Origin: Aphanothece sp. CMT-3BRIN-NPC111
GTDB lineage: Bacteria; Cyanobacteriota; Cyanobacteriia; Cyanobacteriales; JAHHGU01
Direction of reading: 5' to 3'
DNA length: 64,000 nt
Assembly (NCBI GenBank): GCA_019359765.1
Contig: JAHHGU010000004.1
Coordinates: 62,001 to 126,000 of the forward strand
In this document: piece after piece, positions 61,864-64,000 of the stretch
Position numbering within the stretch: position 1 is the first letter of the stretch
Layout: each line of letters begins with the position of its first letter
Position numbers and translations under genes: made by a program
The notes under the pieces: generated by a model
The model's input: the letters and a program-made list of their open reading frames with translations, nothing else
What the model was told of the DNA's origin: nothing
Databases searched by the model: none

Positions 61864-62790
61864 ATGATGACTCAAGTTATAGTAGTTTCTCCAGGTAATT
61901 CAACTATTTCCGCACGAATTGAGAAACGCTTGCGCCAAGGTGAACTGGCTCAAAAGCAAGTAGATGAGTTTCAAGAGTTTCTCGCAGAGGTCGATCGGGA
62001 ATTCTTTCAACACCGAATTCTTACCGAAAATGCCTATACTTTTTGGTTTGGTAACGGCATGGCTACGGATGAAGAGCTACGGCACTTCCTCCGACAATTT
62101 TCGGTCTTTTCCAACCAATTTTTAGTAGCGGCTCTATTGAAAGAAATTAACTCGCCTACCCTCCAACAGTCGCGGGCTAGCCGAGAAATTTTGTTGAATG
62201 AGTTGGGTGTAATCTACCGCAAGCCGGGACAATCTATCGGTAGCCACGTTGCCCAGACGGAGGAGGAAAAAGAACGGCAAGGAGACCCGGAATTAGTCAG
62301 CACAGAGGGTACGGTAGACGGTGGTATCTGCCATTTCCGGGCGGCTCATTTTGAATGGCTGATTGGCGTAGCTGAAGGGCTAGGTTTGAGCTATGCAGAT
62401 ATTGGTAAGCGCAAGCACGGACGAGCCACAACTTTACACTTCTGCGACGAGTTAATTCGTCTCTATGGCAGCGACGATCCACACATTGCTGAGGGCGCTA
62501 GCTTTGCGGTTGAGAACTGGGCGGCGGCGGGCTTTTGGCAAGAGCTGGAGGATGGTTTAATCCAAATTAAGCAGAGGCGGCACCCGCACTTGCGTCTAGC
62601 ATTTTTTACCTGGCACAACCGCGTCGAGGCACAGCACGCTATACACACGCTAGAGGAACTGGAGGAGGTCTATTTCAAGCCAGACTTTGACCGGGCTAAG
62701 TTCATGCAAGGGGGTCGGGAGATCCTGGAAGCGATCGCTGTTTTCTGGGACGGGCTTAATGATGATCGTCTCAACCATGTCTACATATAA
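61864..62790 (+). CDS. Heme-oxygenase-like (HDO-type) protein in the tyrosine cluster (orf308)
   Basis: Start ATG 61864 (with the in-frame ATG at 61867) has GAGAGGA upstream; the longer frame from 61765 runs through repeat-like sequence. The 308-residue all-helical protein has E/H-rich helices: RILTENAYTFWFGNG, HFRAAHFEWLIGVAEGLG, SFAVENWAAAGFWQELE and WHNRVEAQHAIHTLEELEEV. Spaced Glu-x2-His pairs fit the heme-oxygenase-like diiron superfamily (TenA/PqqC/CADD relatives). The function is unknown. The location directly after hmgA suggests a role in tyrosine-derived metabolism. Confidence 0.6.
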   Translation: MMTQVIVVSPGNSTISARIEKRLRQGELAQKQVDEFQEFLAEVDREFFQHRILTENAYTFWFGNGMATDEELRHFLRQFSVFSNQFLVAALLKEINSPTLQQSRASREILLNELGVIYRKPGQSIGSHVAQTEEEKERQGDPELVSTEGTVDGGICHFRAAHFEWLIGVAEGLGLSYADIGKRKHGRATTLHFCDELIRLYGSDDPHIAEGASFAVENWAAAGFWQELEDGLIQIKQRRHPHLRLAFFTWHNRVEAQHAIHTLEELEEVYFKPDFDRAKFMQGGREILEAIAVFWDGLNDDRLNHVYI

Positions 62791-62923
62791 GGGTGGAGTG
62801 AGAGATGAGGGGTGGAAAAATATCTAGAAAAACTACAGTTTGAGGTTTTAAGTATTTGTCATGGGCGATTTCTCGCCCATTTCAAAGCTTTCATCATATA
62901 ACTTATAACTGAGGCTATTTTAT

Positions 62924-64000
62924 ATGGCAATCAGTGTTTTTGACATCTTTAAAGTTGGCATAGGACCTTCTAGTTCTCATACTGTAGGTCCTATGCGTGC
63001 AGCATTACAATTCGCTACATCTTTGCAAGATAAAAGCCTATTAGAGCAAACTTCTACAATTAAGGTAGAACTATTTGGTTCTCTTGGTGCAACCGGAAAA
63101 GGTCACGGCAGCGATCGCGCAGTAATGTTAGGTTTGGAGGGAGAAAGACCAGAACTCATCACCCCAGCATATATTGATACAATAGTCAATAGAATAACTG
63201 CTCAACATCAGTTGTTTTTATTAGGCAAAATAGCAATCAATTTTGTAGAAAAAGAGCATCTAATATATAGTTGGAATCCCCTTCCTTTTCATCCTAATGG
63301 AATGCGCTTCAGCGCCTATAACACTGTAAATCTAGAAATATTTAATCAAACTTATTATTCCGTAGGAGGAGGTTTTGTAGTTAATGAAGAAGATACTATA
63401 AATCCTTCAATCCAACAAGATGATACTTTTCTTCCCTATAGATTTAGAAGTGCTGCTCAGTTAATTGATTTTTGTGAAAAACAAGGTTTATCGATTAGCC
63501 AATTGATGCTGGAAAATGAAAAGTATTGGCGTTCAGAAGCAGAAGTATGCCAAGGACTGTTGCACATTTGGGAGGTGATGCAAGAGTGCGTTCGGAACGG
63601 CTGTAAAAATGAAGGTATTTTACCAGGAGGTTTAAAGGTTAAGCGCCGCGCCCCAGAACTATACCGTCAGTTATCTACTCAATCTGAATCTAAACTTGAA
63701 GATCCCCTCAGTATTATCGATTGGGTTAATCTTTACGCCATTGCTGTCAATGAAGAAAATGCAGCAGGGGGAAGAGTTGTCACGGCACCAACGAACGGCG
63801 CGGCAGGTATTATTCCTGCGGTTTTGCACTACTATGATCGATTTTGTCCTGTTGCTAGGAGCGAACGCATAGTCAATTTCTTGCTAACCGCAGGCGCAAT
63901 CGGAATTTTATATAAAGAAAATGCTTCCATCTCTGGTGCTGATGTGGGTTGCCAAGGAGAAGTTGGGGTTGCTTCTTCAATGGCGGCGGGTGCTTTAACC
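62924..64000 (+). CDS. sdaA: L-serine ammonia-lyase (iron-sulfur type), cut by window end
   Basis: From [20 protein letters not shown] the 359 visible codons run to the window edge without a stop. The N-terminal beta domain and [14 protein letters not shown] are family hallmarks, and the C-terminal half has [20 protein letters not shown] and [21 protein letters not shown], which carries a cysteine of the 4Fe-4S cluster. The enzyme converts serine to pyruvate and ammonia. Roughly 100 residues are missing past the edge. It lies ~130 bases after orf308 in the same direction. Confidence 0.93.
   Translation, partial: MAISVFDIFKVGIGPSSSHTVGPMRAALQFATSLQDKSLLEQTSTIKVELFGSLGATGKGHGSDRAVMLGLEGERPELITPAYIDTIVNRITAQHQLFLLGKIAINFVEKEHLIYSWNPLPFHPNGMRFSAYNTVNLEIFNQTYYSVGGGFVVNEEDTINPSIQQDDTFLPYRFRSAAQLIDFCEKQGLSISQLMLENEKYWRSEAEVCQGLLHIWEVMQECVRNGCKNEGILPGGLKVKRRAPELYRQLSTQSESKLEDPLSIIDWVNLYAIAVNEENAAGGRVVTAPTNGAAGIIPAVLHYYDRFCPVARSERIVNFLLTAGAIGILYKENASISGADVGCQGEVGVASSMAAGALT

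Noticed and set aside
1..64000. tRNA genes
   Set aside because: I looked for GGTTCAAATCC/GGTTCGAATCC T-arm patterns with CCA-type ends and found none convincing; a covariance search would be needed for certainty.

Overview
The window is chromosomal DNA of a cyanobacterium. The octamer GCGATCGC (HIP1), a cyanobacterial hallmark, recurs throughout, and the gene content agrees: the Calvin-cycle regulator CP12, a carotenoid oxygenase, an RqcH homologue, lone DUF3177, DUF29, DUF3352 and DUF3153 proteins, short tandem heptamer repeats between genes, and IS200/IS605-type TnpB debris. These traits suit a large, repeat-rich genome, but the genus cannot be fixed from sequence alone. No tRNA, rRNA or CRISPR array was recognised.

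Layout. 1-8.7 kb: a TnpB start cut by the window edge, ArfB, a methyltransferase, a DUF3352 membrane-anchored protein, a possible ATA-start small protein, an M1 aminopeptidase fused to HEAT repeats, a 19-residue repeat protein and a TnpB scar. 8.9-17.9 kb: ABC1 kinase, an O-methyltransferase, remA-gmk, RqcH, a ComB-like phosphatase, ClpP and a conserved unknown. 18-20.3 kb: two decayed TnpB genes and a 640-base non-coding stretch. 20.3-27.9 kb: an RNB exoribonuclease with an altered metal site, UbiX, a LapA-domain protein, shikimate kinase (aroK), acetylglutamate kinase (argB), a small helical-repeat protein and a DUF3153 lipoprotein.

28.3-36.4 kb is an accessory block. A 1688-residue superfamily 1 helicase with a beta-helix-like N-terminus overlaps a phospholipase D-type nuclease gene, and the pair faces an orphan Cas6. 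I saw only one HIP1 site across the seven kilobases of the helicase-nuclease pair. This is the strongest candidate for an undescribed, probably defensive, system; its helicase-plus-PLD layout recalls Mokosh, as I remember that system.

36.8-53.2 kb is mostly housekeeping and signalling: a GT39-like glycosyltransferase, TrmB, a metallophosphoesterase, a FIST sensor, CP12, a carotenoid oxygenase, an M28 peptidase and a soluble UrtA-like/GAF/histidine kinase fusion.

53.5-64 kb is a tyrosine (homogentisate) catabolism locus. Divergent arms hold asnC/lrp - orf295 - fahA on the minus strand and hppD - hmgA - orf308 - sdaA (cut by the window end) on the plus strand. No maleylacetoacetate isomerase is visible, so orf295 and orf308 are candidates for missing or accessory steps. 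The asnC/lrp gene is split by a 2513-base group II intron; removing it restores a clean 161-residue Lrp protein, so the whole minus-strand operon may depend on splicing. Two related MITE-like elements in opposite orientation bracket fahA through the regulator.
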